A stretch of 64,000 nt of DNA from the NCBI GenBank assembly GCA_037576215.1, contig JBANDB010000019.1, positions 193,501 through 257,500 on the forward strand. Direction: 5' to 3'. This DNA is from Armillaria gallica. Its lineage: Eukaryota > Basidiomycota > Agaricomycetes > Agaricales > Physalacriaceae. The position numbers and the translations under genes are program-made. Below the pieces are notes generated by a model. It had not been told where the DNA came from, made no database searches, and saw only the letters and a program-made list of their open reading frames with translations. Of this stretch, positions 46,601-58,899 are shown piece after piece; the stretch's first letter is position 1, and every line of letters starts with the position of its first letter.

Positions 46601-48801
46601 GGAGTGCAACATCACTTGCATGACATGAAGCCTTGTTTGAGGGTTTACACGATGAGAGGGGGTGATATTGATAATATCCCGGGCTTTTGAGGTGACAGGA
46701 TGCATAAAAAAATCCACCAAACATATATCAGCAATATGTATAGATGAGACATACCTCTATATGTAGTAGCTAGTGTAGGTGTACACCTGGGGGACTGTAG
46801 TATGGATGCCGGCACACTTCTGTTGAGGAGCACTGTCGGGTAATAAAACTTCATTCCTTCCCAAGTCATTAGGGGCAATGGAAGTGGGAAATAAGATGGT
46901 GTTGATGAGGTGGTGGAAAAGATGCTGCACAGCCACATCATGGTGGTCTTCAGAGTCGCTTCTTTTAGGCTGGGTCTAATCTGGTAGAGGGCTCTGTGTA
47001 AGTAGTCAAACAATATTCCAGCAGTGTGTGTTCTACATACCTGGGACATCTGTGCACAATCCTACGTCGCTGTGGTTCAGCCAAGGTTGCCATTAACATA
47101 CAGCAAATGAGAGTTGCTGGCAGTGTATTGGCCATGATAGTTGGCATGCTCCCACCTGGAGGCAGGTGATGATGAGAGTCAGCATTCCAGTCGTTGCATC
47201 ACAGTGACTTGCGATCTCTATGGTGGAGTGTCAGAACAGCGCATGAAATTTAGCATCACTGGTTTGCGATAGGGGGCAGTGCTTCACATTCAAATGTCTT
47301 TGTTTATCCCCATCCCCTCCTTCCCTCACTGCCTCCCATGTGTGGTTGCCTTCAACTCTTCTCCCTGCACATGTGTCCCTGAGTCTGCGCGTTTTGCCAT
47401 CATTCATTGACATCCCCAGTCTTTGAGTCTTCAAAATCTTAATTCAATGGCTCCATTGTTCATACAAATAATAACAAACACTTACCATTAATCAAAAGAG
47501 CAAGAGTATGTTTAGAGTATATTTCATTTTGCAGCTACTGTCTTCTGTCAGTACCTGGCTCAACAATCTTGAGAATGGTACACACCTAGTACATGCAGAC
47601 TAAATGATCTTTCTATATAGAGTGATGCTTGTCATTGATAGTAAGAAATTAAGGTTTCCATGGCAGTTATCACTGAGTATGTGCCCATGTACATAGCTAC
47701 AAAAATCTTGCCAATTTTTAGTCAAGATAAGACACAAAAAAGTCAATTTGCCTCACTGCCACCACCTCCCATCGAAAACTATGCTATCTTCATTTCACAT
47801 TCGAAGGTACTCCCATCTTAATCATATACATATCACAGCCATAACAACTGACCTAGTAACGCTTCATCAAAGGATCAATGGTTTGAGCAAAGGAAAATAA
47901 ATGTTAAGAGCTCACCTGTGATTGCCTCCCACCTCAGCCCACAGTTCACAATCCTCATGTCTTGAAGAAAAGAAAGAGGTTGATGCTGAAAATCTAAAGT
48001 TAGGTCAAATCCAGAGAATATGATCAGATTCACCTCTTTGTTTGGCATGCTGGCAGATGTGTCACATTCCTGAGAGTGAACCTAAACAGTTTGACTGAGA
48101 GAGCACCCAATGTTCATCATGACTGCTGACGAGCTTGGAGCTGTGATGATAACGGTTAGGAACAGAAGGGACAGCAGAAACAGATCATCACAAAAGGAAT
48201 GTCACAGATGTCACCAGATAGAACTCAATGGTGAGGGGACAGGGAAGAATAGTGGTGAGAAATTCACTAACTTAAGTAGTGGGAACATCATGGCAGCAGT
48301 GCAAGGACGATCAGCAATAACCAGAAAGGATGTTGAACAAGGATGGGGAGACATCCACTAACCAAAAACCTATATTCATAGAAACCGGACCGGGAGCGAG
48401 TGCCAATGCTCTTACTCTGACAAGCTTATTGTTTTGGCAGAGATTTGTACAGGGCAAAAGATGTGGTTGTGAAATATAAACCTAGAAGGGCATACGTCAG
48501 ATGGCAAGAGACAAAAACAAATTTGATAGACTAGCAATGATAAACATAGTGATACCCGGTAAAATGTGACAGACAAGTAGACACACCCATCATATACCAC
48601 CAAATTCTCACACGAATAAGGAATCGGCAGTGAACTGAAGGAAATATGAGCAAAAAACTGATTCTGAGAGCAGCGGGAATCTGCCTGGCATGTATTTGGC
48701 AGACAAATTTCGGCAGACCATATGAAGCTCGCTGGCGCTTGTAATAAGATATGAAAATTAGTTGTGAATGAGCCTATAATGGAGGCATTGCACAGCTATG
48801 A
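40660..48801. other. No recognisable gene in about 8 kb
   Basis: Numerous short frames, none matched. The 83-codon minus frame at 41407-41658 is a heptad-like coiled coil (KVIEAALAKESENRKTLKKEIEDM) and may be an exon of a lost gene. A 134-codon minus frame at 46645-47049 is partly hydrophobic without a known signature. A GAGT run occurs near 46489-46503. No transposon ends or RNA genes seen. Confidence 0.4.
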
Positions 48802-50180
48802 TCAACCGTACCACTTGTCTTCAAGTCGTGTCTGAGTGGCAGCTCTCTGAGGGATCATGGGCTCCTTTATATCGAAGGCTTCTATTGCTCGCTGTGTGAT
48901 CTCACCAATCAGATAGACTGTAATTTGTGGCAGTAACTACAAGTTCAACTTCCATGTGGCCTCATCAAATTCTAACACAATTTGGTGCTTTTGCAAGCCA
49001 TTCTCATAGTCCTCATCAGAAGGTTGTGCCCACAAGTCTGCAATCAAGATATGAAGGCAAATCATATGTTGAATAATGAACCTTACAAATTGTGGGTTTG
49101 CCATCAGCCTCTGTATCCAGCATGACTTTTCCATCTCAGATCAAAAACGACAGATGAAATATATTTTCCACTGACTGGGTGAAGTCATGGGCATTGATGA
49201 TGAATCAAAATAAGTTAATGGGGCTGACTTCACCCAACAGGGCTTCCAACTGCAAATATGTCAATTTAGAAATAAAGAAATGACACACTCAACTCACAAG
49301 TGCCACATTTTTTGTTGTCTCATTCTCAGATCGTGTGATATCTTCTTCTTTCAGTTTCTGGGGCTTGTGTTGTTTGTCTTTATTCTTCTCTAATCTGGTG
49401 TGGTTGACAATTGCATGCTTTTTGACCTCAATGTAAAGTGGCCTGAGCCTGAAATCTGACATTATCATGTGTCCTTGAAGATAGGGAGAAACACTGACAT
49501 AAAACTAAGGGCAGGTACCCTGTGACTCTTTGCGAGCACCTTCCACCCAATCCTACCCCAGTCGAGAACACTGTCGGGATCATCCTCCACTGCATCTATC
49601 TCAGAGTCATCATCCAGAATCTGATCTTGAAACTTGCGCCCACCCATGAAGGTGATAAGATTTGAAACAAATTTGTCGATGTCGAAGGCACCTGTTCCAG
49701 ACTTCATGGCTCGTGCTTTTTGAGCTCCCAAATTTGAGACCATCAGTAAAAAGGTGGAATCAAGAGTAGCTTCCTGAGGACCCTTTACTACGGAAGGGCT
49801 CTCTCATGAGAAATCGGTCAATTATAACTTGTTAACCATGTACCTTTGTTGAACAGCTTGTCTGCCTTGCCGATGTCCTTTTCAATCTGTTCTATACTCA
49901 AGCTAGCAAGGTTAGATTGATACTCTGAGAAAATGCATATTTCAGTATAGATAGTGCAGCCACGGATTCTCAAAATGCCACACCTTCCATATTTTTGGTA
50001 AGAGATCTGTAGTCCTTGTGGACGGCACATTTTTTGTCTGCATCTTGATCAAGATCATAAACCAATGATTCTATCAGGCTGTCAAGACGAATTCAGAAGT
50101 CAGATATTTACATGATACTGTACCTCTGGATGAGTAGCCCATATTGGCACCTGGCATCGTCTGCCACATAGTAGGGGAGA
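48802..50180 (-). pseudogene. Nse4-like pseudogene, copy 2 (SMC5/6 complex subunit)
   Basis: Better preserved than the copy 14.5 kb upstream. In order on the minus strand: DLDQDADKKCAVHKDYRSL; SLSIEQIEKDIGKADKLF; AQKARAMKSGTGAFDIDKFV with LITFMGG; DSVLDWGRIGWKVLAKSHRVP; SVENIFHLSFLI; DGKVMLDTEADGKPTI; QKHQIVLEFDEATWK; RAIEAFDIKEPMIPQRA, ending with KWYG and a TGA at 48802-48804. Small GT-AG introns separate several pieces. A TGA at 49136-49138 replaces an expected CGA between FLI and DGKVM, again a CpG-type change. Apart from that stop much of the gene could be spliced together, so it may be a recent pseudogene. Confidence 0.78.
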
Positions 50181-51044
50181 ACAGGAAGTGTGTGTTTTAC
50201 CTTGCTTATCAAGCACTCTGTGTGTCTACAGTTGCAAACCTAGCAATGTCCCTGACAGCATTTCCAAATAAGGATAGCAGTAGCAGAAGAGCATATATGA
50301 TATAAGGTTCAAAAAGCCACCCCAATGAACTAGACAGTGTTTTGAAGGCAAACACCATCCCCTGGTGAAGCTCATATCTCTTCTTGTCCTCTGTAGCTGC
50401 ACCACTGATCAAAGTTGTCAGAGGATTGCATATTTCGATAGTCCATGACTCGTGGTCGCAAGATTTCCACAATTGCAGGTGGTAGATTGGACATGACAGT
50501 CGAGATTTTCAACCACTGAACTCCATGAAGAGAAAAACTGGAATAACTGGTTCAAAACTGCTGAACATGCTGCCCCCTTAAACCCGGTTGAACGACAGGT
50601 TGGGAAATATGAAGATGCAAAGATGGAAGATAGAAAAAAGTACAAGACAGGAAAAATAACACAGACCAAACAGAGTGTGAAACTGCTCAGCAAGGTATCA
50701 AAGTCATCTGTGACTGTCCATGACACCACAACTGCTAATGGTTATGTCACATTGACGTGACACATGTGGTGAGGTCTCGCCTTAGTAATTTTAAATTTCA
50801 ATTTGGAATACTTATTTTGCCCTCTTTTCCTGAAAATTTGTGCCCAGCATGAGCTAGCATGAGTGCACCTCACCATTTTGGCATGTGCATGTTCCTCTGT
50901 ATAATTCCATGTATCAGCTTTAATTTTTATCTAGTCTAGCAAATCAGCCTGTGTTAAATGTCATGGCCAGCCTTTGCCATGCAAAGTTTGTGATATTCTC
51001 TCGCTCTTTATCAGGACTCTCATTGATACCAGGTTTCACAGGGC
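50181..51044. other. No recognisable gene
   Basis: Minus frames at 50209-50472 and 50418-50729 contain hydrophobic stretches but overlap in different phases and match nothing known to me. Confidence 0.35.
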
Positions 51045-52900
51045 ATGGCTATTACAACTGGCACACTAGTATGGTATAGATGGACGATGACTCATGAGCA
51101 TGGTGATACAATAGAATGGCACCACTTGTCTGCACTTTTCATCTGTAGCATACTATCCCTAGAATATCACTTCATAGGGGCTGCGTCACCCCATCCATTC
51201 TTGCCCAACTTGCCTCAGCGAATCAAGAAAACCTTCATGGACCAAATTCTTTTCTCCAGGATTCACCTCAAACAACACCTCTTCAGGTCAGACGATCAGC
51301 ACAGGATTCGCAAGGCGGTATTGGAAGGATGTGTCGATCCTGCAGACATCCCTCCATCTGCACAAACAGTCAAGTCTACTTCCAATGCATCTGCGACCAG
51401 CATTCCTAGTCAGAAGAAGAGGATGACTCTGCAAGAGGCAGCGACTGGATCCCAGCGGCCTGCACCATCATCTCAGTGACCTGTCTCATCAGCCCAGCTA
51501 CCTGCTATGTCAGCACATTGTCCATCATCCTCACCTGTTGATGTAAGTCTTCAATGAAATACCAGAAGAAGAACTTGTGGATGAACTGTACTCCACAGTG
51601 CAAACAAATGTTGTCGGATTACAGTACTATGAAGGTCTGCTATGCCGAAATCCACTCCATTTGTACTGACATAATCAAGGTTTTGTTAGGCCTGGCAAGG
51701 AAGTCATCATTCAGAGGGACGTGAAGAATATCCATGATGCCTATGTATCAACTCTCCCAGACGTAAAGAATATCAATCTTATGTGCTTTTCCTCTCCCAG
51801 AAACACGGTCAGAGTATTAAACATAGGGAGGATCCAGGCAGGACATATTCCTAGAACTTTACCTGCAAAGCTGGTGCTTCTTATGGATCACCAGCTAATC
51901 ACTGAAGGGGTAATTTAGGACCAAATTTGTGAGATTTTAGCATCTGGATGATACTCTTGCTAATCCCATAACATTAAGTGAGTTTACAGGGTATACCCTG
52001 AATCCTTGCACTGAACTGTCTTGACAGGGTTTGATAAGCAACTGAGCAACTCAACCTCACAGTCTCCTCATATGATCTCCAGGGAAAGATGTCAACTATG
52101 ATTGCTCTGATTACAGCTACCAGACACAACCATCCAGCTCATTTTTCACTCTAATTGGTGAGCTGTAATGTATCGACAGTGAAGCATATCTCTGACTCAG
52201 ATGGTGGTCCCACTCTCTGTACTTTCCAACTGGGAAAAGCAGATTCAAGATCACTGTGCTTCTGGTGCATTAGCAGTATACGTCTATTTCAGCCCAAATC
52301 AGTCTATGAGCCCACAAGAACTGGCAGGGTATAATGTCATTCTTACCACATACCAAACTGTTGCTTCAGAGAACAGTGGTACTGCCCCCAGCAAGAAGAG
52401 AAAAATTGGGAAATCCCTTTCTGAAGTACAGTGGAAGGTGCCTTATGTCCTACAGCACAATTCCATTGCCACTTAACATTGTCAGAGAATTATTCTCGAT
52501 GAAGGCCATATCATTTGTAATTCCGAAATAAAGATGGTGAGGCTGTTTGTGGTCTCAGCAGAGACCACAGATGGGGCACTCCCATAGTTCGCTCTCCTTT
52601 CAGCTGTTCTCAGGTATCAATTAACTCACTGGCATCATTTTTAGATCAATTCACTGAGGGTATGCCAGAAGCAGGTCCTTGGCTAACTCATCATTGATCT
52701 TTCATGTACCAGGATCTCAACTCAATTCCGACTTTTCTTGGAATTTGTGGGCCGTTAGATCAAGACATCTTCAAATTGCTGCTGCTTCGTCTTTGGATGG
52801 ATGATCTTCCATCTGGAGTTGAACTACAGTACTATGGGTAAGTATGCAAAGTTATACACTTATGATATTGTTATCCATCCCAGTGTATATGTAGGTTTTG
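51045..52900 (+). pseudogene. HIRAN-SNF2 helicase-like pseudogene (Rad5/HLTF type)
   Basis: Rad5/HLTF proteins remodel stalled replication forks. Pieces in order: an N-terminal frame (51045-51479) with LPQRIKKTF and KKRMTLQEA; a HIRAN-domain piece (51700-51915) with GKEVIIQRDVKNIHD, then RVLNIGRIQAGHIPR and LAPLMD-like LVLLMDHQLIT; a weak ATP-loop remnant with GKMSTMIALITATR (GKT expected); VPLSVLSNWEKQI and VILTTYQTV (52201-52437); an intron 52438-52485 (48 bp); and RIILDEGHIICN with the DEGH of motif II. It then degrades, with SIPTFLGICGPLDQDIFKLLLLR still readable near 52730. Many stops and the altered ATP loop mark it as dead. The C-terminal helicase half is missing. Confidence 0.75.
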
Positions 52901-54685
52901 CTATCCCACATATGCATCAGATGTACAAAAGAGATACAACCCACAACTCCTTAACATAGCCCAACAACTGACAATCCCCACAGATGCAAGGCGGTACCGG
53001 AAAACCTCTAATACCTCCTCCTTCAGTGAGAATCAACTCAAATACATCTACTTGATACTGAATTCCTCGCTGTTCTAGGTTGAGATGACACTAGTACCTG
53101 TCACCCTTCACGATGATGTTAGAGTAAGGACACCCTCACCGAAGTATCACATAGTTGACTGATCCACAGGAATTGTACAATGCGACTGAGAATCTCACAG
53201 TGTTCCTGTCATACTTCTTCATATCTTCTTTGTGTTGGCCACCCCTTATCTTTTTTCTCCAAATGTGCACCTCATCTGGTATCGCTCTGAGGAACTTTTC
53301 AATGGCTGCTGTCCTGGCGCATCTTTTCTCATGGTGATGTTCATCACCCATTCACATTTTATTTCTAATTATTTGCCTACAGTACAGTAAGTTCTTCTTT
53401 GATTCCACTATATGCATGTGGTATTGATGCCATGCATATTTCTGTCCCAGGTCCCCCCTGAAAATGACAGTACTAACGAGCTTGTGCTACATGCCTGACC
53501 TTATCTCTTAGGAAATGGGTTGATGATATTGATCATCATCACACTATGGACCAGCCACATCAATAAAAGGCAGGCGTCATGTTTAATATCCCCACCATGA
53601 CTTTACCTCCTGCCTGGGCTGCCCCAAAGGATATCAGCGTGCACCCAAAGAAGTGAAGCATTATTGACCCCATTGACAGAAAAGTATGTTTGGCGAAAGG
53701 TGGGATGCTATATATGCTGACACTGCACATAGATACTACTCTGGGCAATCACAACCGCCAATGAACAAACAGGTTGACTCGTGGATCAGCTATGCACTCG
53801 ACCATCCACCCATGAACACTTTGACATGGTATATTTACTAAGCTTCCAGCAGGCCTGAAGGCAATGAATGGATACGATTCTGTCGACAATGGATATGCGT
53901 GGTTTGACCACTACCAGACACCAAAGGAAAATACGCTCTCCAGGTTGGTTCTAGTTACTGAAGACGGTTGGCCTGGCGAGTCCAGCTTTATTAGATACTC
54001 GCAGAACTTGTATCTGTATATAGTATTTATGTCAAACTGCCTCACATGACCCTGAGCCACAATGGGGTAGGGATTGTCTCGCAGTAGATATCATTCTCGA
54101 ACCGAGATGTCATTGTCAGAAGGTATACATACGCTCTGGGTACAGATCTCTTACCTTTAGATTCAAGTAGTGGCCTGATATTTCTGCTTGTAGAATGGTA
54201 TTTTTTCAGGGTCTACCGTGGCTCAAGGTGTGTCTGAGATGTAGGATGTCTGAGCTTTGATTAACATATAGAATAGCTATTACCATCACCATATGGTACA
54301 CTACTGTTTGCCAATGAGGGAAAAGGTGGCAGATGGTCTCCAGTGTCAAGTTATTATGCAATTGTCTGCATGGCCAACTGTTACTTATCTTCTAATGCAC
54401 AGACGTACATGCTCTCTTGGACTGAAACATAGTATGTCGTCTATTGTGTTACCAGAACAGTTGACAATCCTTCTGCAGTGGAAGGCATGCTCAGTAGCTC
54501 AGAGGACGGTAGGAAAGATGGGGTTGACTTGTATGAAGGGTTTGTGAAAGACTTTTTGAGTATAGATGTGACTCTGGGGTGGTGCTGTGAGTCTCTCCAG
54601 AGGCTAGGATCAGTCAATGACAATCGGCAATACTTTAATGTTTAATGTTGTCAATTTTCGATTTGATGCACCTAAAAGTGTAGGA
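52901..54685. other. No recognisable gene
   Basis: Short frames only. A plus piece near 53700-53830 (GQSQPPMNKQVDSWISYAL) looks protein-like but I cannot assign it. It lies downstream of the helicase relic and does not resemble its missing part. Confidence 0.35.
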
Positions 54686-55060
54686 CTGCTATCACATCAG
54701 AAGGCATCGGAAGGATAGACCCACGGCCAGGTGAATTTGAGCCAGTTAGCTGGTCCACATTGCAGGCTTGTGACCCATGTGCATATCACATTACCGACGT
54801 GTCACAGAATCTGGTCTGTTGACATGTCCATTCTACCACCACCACCATCATGTCTCTGGTTCTTTTCCCCAGTCCTCTTGCGTTTCCAGGGCTCAGATTC
54901 GACATTGCCCTGGCATCCAGAGATGATGGGAAGACACAGGCCTACTCATGTAGGACATTGCCTTTTGGGGTTGACGATACAACTTCACACTGTGATTGTC
55001 ATCTTCTGAACCCTGGCGTGTGCCTAGCTGCCTCCAATGCTAGTTTATGAGGCACTTTGT
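54686..55060 (+). repeat. ~370-bp dispersed repeat, copy 2
   Basis: Partner of 31564-31930. The shared reading phase gives FPGLRFDIALASRDDGK, then RTLPFGVDDTT, matching copy 1 in peptide although the DNA differs at many places. This suggests it was once part of a protein-coding gene or transposon ORF. Homology resumes near 55418-55480. Confidence 0.75.
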
Positions 55061-56899
55061 GTTCAAGTCTTTCATCCTACATGATTTCTTTTAATGACCT
55101 TTACTGCTTTCCACACTCTGGCCTATACTCGCCTCCTGACTGATGCTCCTTTGGGCTGTTAAAGCATATGCTTCATCTAAAATTGAAGCCGCCACAGTGA
55201 TTGTGTTATATAAATTTGAAAATTCTCTTGGTGCATGTCAGTTGAGGGTTGTCTCAAAATGGAACTCAGTGTGAGTGACAGGATTTCCTAAATCCGGTCC
55301 GCCAACTTACAGTCTACCTTCCTTAGGTATGGACTATAGTCATGGCCTGTGGATTTGTCAGCATGCAGTCACCGTGAACAGTGTGATTTTGCCCAAGTGG
55401 CTTCTATGTATTATTGTCTCGTCCATTACCAACAACTTTTTTGAATGATGATGGCCACCACCGTATTGCCATTTTTTCTTCCTTCAACCAGTAATCATGA
55501 TCTTCCTTGGGGCACCACTTTATCCCCCATGTTGTCATCCTGCCTGGTCTTGGACAATTAAGCATTTCAAATTTCAATGATGCGGTCACATCAGATGCCT
55601 AAATTTCCTCCCACTGCAATGTCAATGACGTATGTACTTTCCTCTTCCTATTGTTTCTTGTATTTGTTGTAATGTCAATGTATAGGAAACCCTCCTGGCA
55701 CTTTGTCTTGGGAACTGGCAGAGGTGCTGAAGCTTATTGTTTAAAGTTCTGGGGGCCGGCGTGAAGTTGTGGTGACCCATGTTCATGAGGATATTAAATC
55801 CCTAGGAGTTTGCTTCCCTGGAATGCCTTTTCTGCTTCACTGGCTGGTCCGTGTATAAATTAGCTCTTAGTCCATGGATAGTGGTGCAGCCATTGACACG
55901 ATACTGACTAGTGTGTGTTTGTTTTTGCTTTATCCTCGTAGTATGCTCATGCAGCTTCAGATGATATTCCTACTGAGTTATCCCAGTACGATTGCAAGCC
56001 TCTTGTCTGCTCCTCTGCTGTCTCGAACCCAATCATGATGGTCAGATACTCTGAACAGGTTTGTCCCACACTTGTTTTTTTTGTAAAAGCTCCTCTGATA
56101 ATCTCTAGTCCCTTCCAGGATACATACACTTCTATGATGACTCCCTGAACCCCCAGATTGACTCATTGGACTACATTTATACTGAGTCCCAAAATTCCAA
56201 GTTTTCCAAACCTGGGACTGACAGCCACATCCAACCACAATGTCAACTCAGTGTGGATGTGGACCTATGTGACCATCATCCACCATTACTTCCAAGAAGA
56301 CCTGCATGCAACTTGGATCGTCCACGAATCCAAGTATGCGGTCCAGCCGCTATCCTGGCCCACTGTTGAGATTCGCTACCAATTTCCCTTCCCTCATTCT
56401 CACTGCCATATGTCTACCTTTGGGAAAGGAACACTCCACAGTTGATCCGATCCCTTCATGGTCACCACCCCTCTCCCATCAAGAACTTCACCCAATTCAC
56501 TACTTCAAAACATCTCCAGCCAGTGACACTGTGCCTTTCAGATCAGTCTGCCCTAATTATGCCAGCATGTCATCCTCCCAGGCATACATGTGCTCTACCC
56601 ACATTCCTGCCATCTTGGCAGCAAGGGCTACCACAACGTACCCCCATATTCCTCCTTTCCCATCCCTGGATGTGTGCTATCTTTAAGACTATCCACTCCT
56701 CCTGGGCCCGGTTTCTCATTCATGAGCGCCATGAGAAGGTGGAAATCCAGAAGGGGTTGCATGAACTGAGAAGGGGTGTCAAGCAGCACCAGAGGGAAGG
56801 AGGTGGCTCGCATCTGCATGACCAGAGTTCATCTGCCAGTGACCAACTTAAACATCCATCAAAGCGAAGGTGATTGTCTGTCTCGTCTGCGGATTGTTT
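55061..56899. other. No recognisable gene
   Basis: Short frames. Plus frames at 56158-56445, 56306-56686 and 56442-56873 overlap in different phases; the last has a basic helical stretch (VEIQKGLHELRRGVKQHQ) that may be real coding sequence continuing into the next entry. No family identified. Confidence 0.35.
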
Positions 56900-57269
56900 T
56901 TAGCACATCTTACCGGGGTTTGAGCCTGCACTGCAGGAGCGTGCGGTCATAGATCTGCAAATGAAGGAAGGGGGGATGATGAAGGTAACGAAAGCTGTCA
57001 GGGAGGAAAAAGCTATGGCTTCGCTGGTCAATTTGTACCTCCCAGTCCCCGAGTCATCGCTCGAAAAAGACGTCGATGAAAGGATGAGAGAGTGCGATAT
57101 AGACTTGTTGAGCAACTCCAATTTGAAGGAGGGAGAGATATACAAAGTGTGCTCCATGGTCTCTCCTGCACTATCCAGGAACATGGCCCTATCTCCTGGG
57201 AATACACTAGTAGACTTAGTGGAGACCCAGCGCTTGGATACCATTATGATTACTTTGTGGAGTGGCTAG
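56900..57269 (+). CDS. Unrecognised open frame, helical and acidic
   Basis: The plus frame is open from about 56900, with an ATG at 56961, to a stop at 57269. It contains FEPALQERAVIDLQMKEGG, MKVTKAVREEKAMASLVNLY and MRECDIDLLSNSNLKEGEIY, which read like a normal soluble protein. No family known to me. A second open phase overlaps (57092-57283), so the true frame is not certain. It may be an exon of a decayed gene starting upstream. Confidence 0.35.
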
Positions 57270-57283
57270 GTCTACCCAATTGA

Positions 57284-58899
57284 CATTTCACAGTTGCTTC
57301 TTCAGATCCCTTTGACTTGCATTCTGACCTTACCGTGTCAGCACTTGCCTTGGTTGCCAGCCCTTAGTGACCACCTCGATGGCTATCAGTTATTGTTATG
57401 CTCCCCACATGCTTTCTTCCCAGGTGAACTATGCCTGAGCCTTCAATGAGTGTCAGACCAACAAAATTACACCACAACTGCTAGAGAGGGTGATGTGTTG
57501 ATCAAGAATATGGTATTCTCACATTTGAGCGGCTACCGCATGCATGTTGTTGGCACGCCTGAGTCCTGTTCCCATCCTCTTGGGTTTTCATGCCCCTTAA
57601 CCACAAGGTACCTTGCTAAGCAATGTGGTGGCTAGTGCTAAGTATTATGGGAGCATTGATATGTAGGTGACCTGCCATTCCCCATTAACATGCCTATAAT
57701 TCCATATCCGTAGCCATGGAGACCATGTGGGAAGATGCCATAAGTAAGAGAGGAATTCACTTCTGCTGGGAACAGCAAAGGTCGAGATAGTGACCGACGA
57801 ACAGCTCAAGACCAAAGAAACGGTAAAGACGGAAGAGATCGTGCTGTTTACAGACTCCTCATACTTTCTAGTCAGGTCAGTCACAGAGGTGAATACTGAT
57901 TGATATACTTCTGCTGAGGACATATGAACCATCTGCATACCAAAATGGGACTCAACATGATATCACATGGGACATTAACCCACCTTGGCGATGCAGTTTT
58001 TCTGCGGTCCAGCAGGTGTCAGCTACAGGTCTACAGGTATTGTTCAAAAGTCCGAGTAATAAGATTGCCTGCACAAGCTCCAACTGCTAGGAAACACCTC
58101 TGATCATTTGAGTCAGTGAGCTGAAAGTTGGTCCTCGAGGTTCGTGACCACTGACAATACCCGTAGATTCGCAGTGATATGCATAGTTCAGCAGCTGAGG
58201 GAGAACTGCATGAAACGAAAGAAATTGGCGACATAAACAGAAAAGGCTTACATGGATTTGTTGTGTCAAGAAAGGAAGGTCACATCTTATCTCTCAATTT
58301 CCCATGCCAATCTAACCTTCTCCTTCAGCTGGGCTTTGCTAACTGCAGTCTCTGAAGTCAGTACTATATCCAGGAGGAGGCAGTGTTGGTAAAACCATGT
58401 ATATCGACCTGGAGATAAACATTAGCTTAGAATGAGGGTAGATGTACTCGGTGGGAGTTCCTTTATGACATTTTCCGTGACATCTTCAACCTTCAATGAG
58501 GACACACTCCTATCCCACCTGCAACCATCTTCCACATCCCTCATATGAACCCTTCTGGCTTGCCCCACACATCAACTCTTATACCAGCCTTGCTTTGATG
58601 GGAGACGGCAAAGATAGCCTAACCTCTGAATGGTATAAATCACAATCACAGCAATGTTACCTACAATAATCTGCATCCGCAAAGCTTCTGAGCCATGTTT
58701 TCTGGAACATCTATCCTCCTTGAGCCAAATTCTGTCACTCAGCCAGCTGAGCATTCTATGTCCAATCTAATCCTGCCATACAAGCTGCCATGGTTTTGAC
58801 AACATTGAACATTCTAACTTTGTGTGAAAGGGAAAATTCAATGAATCATAAGCTACAAGACAATGTCAGCATAATCACAAAAAGCCTCTCTTTTAGGAC
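57284..58899. other. No recognisable gene
   Basis: Short frames on both strands. Some sequence toward 58.9 kb may belong to the 3' end of the GT69 relic, but I cannot read it there. Confidence 0.35.

Noticed and set aside
56158..56873. Three overlapping plus-strand frames as genes
   Set aside because: Different phases overlap and none has a recognisable domain; at most parts of one decayed exon.
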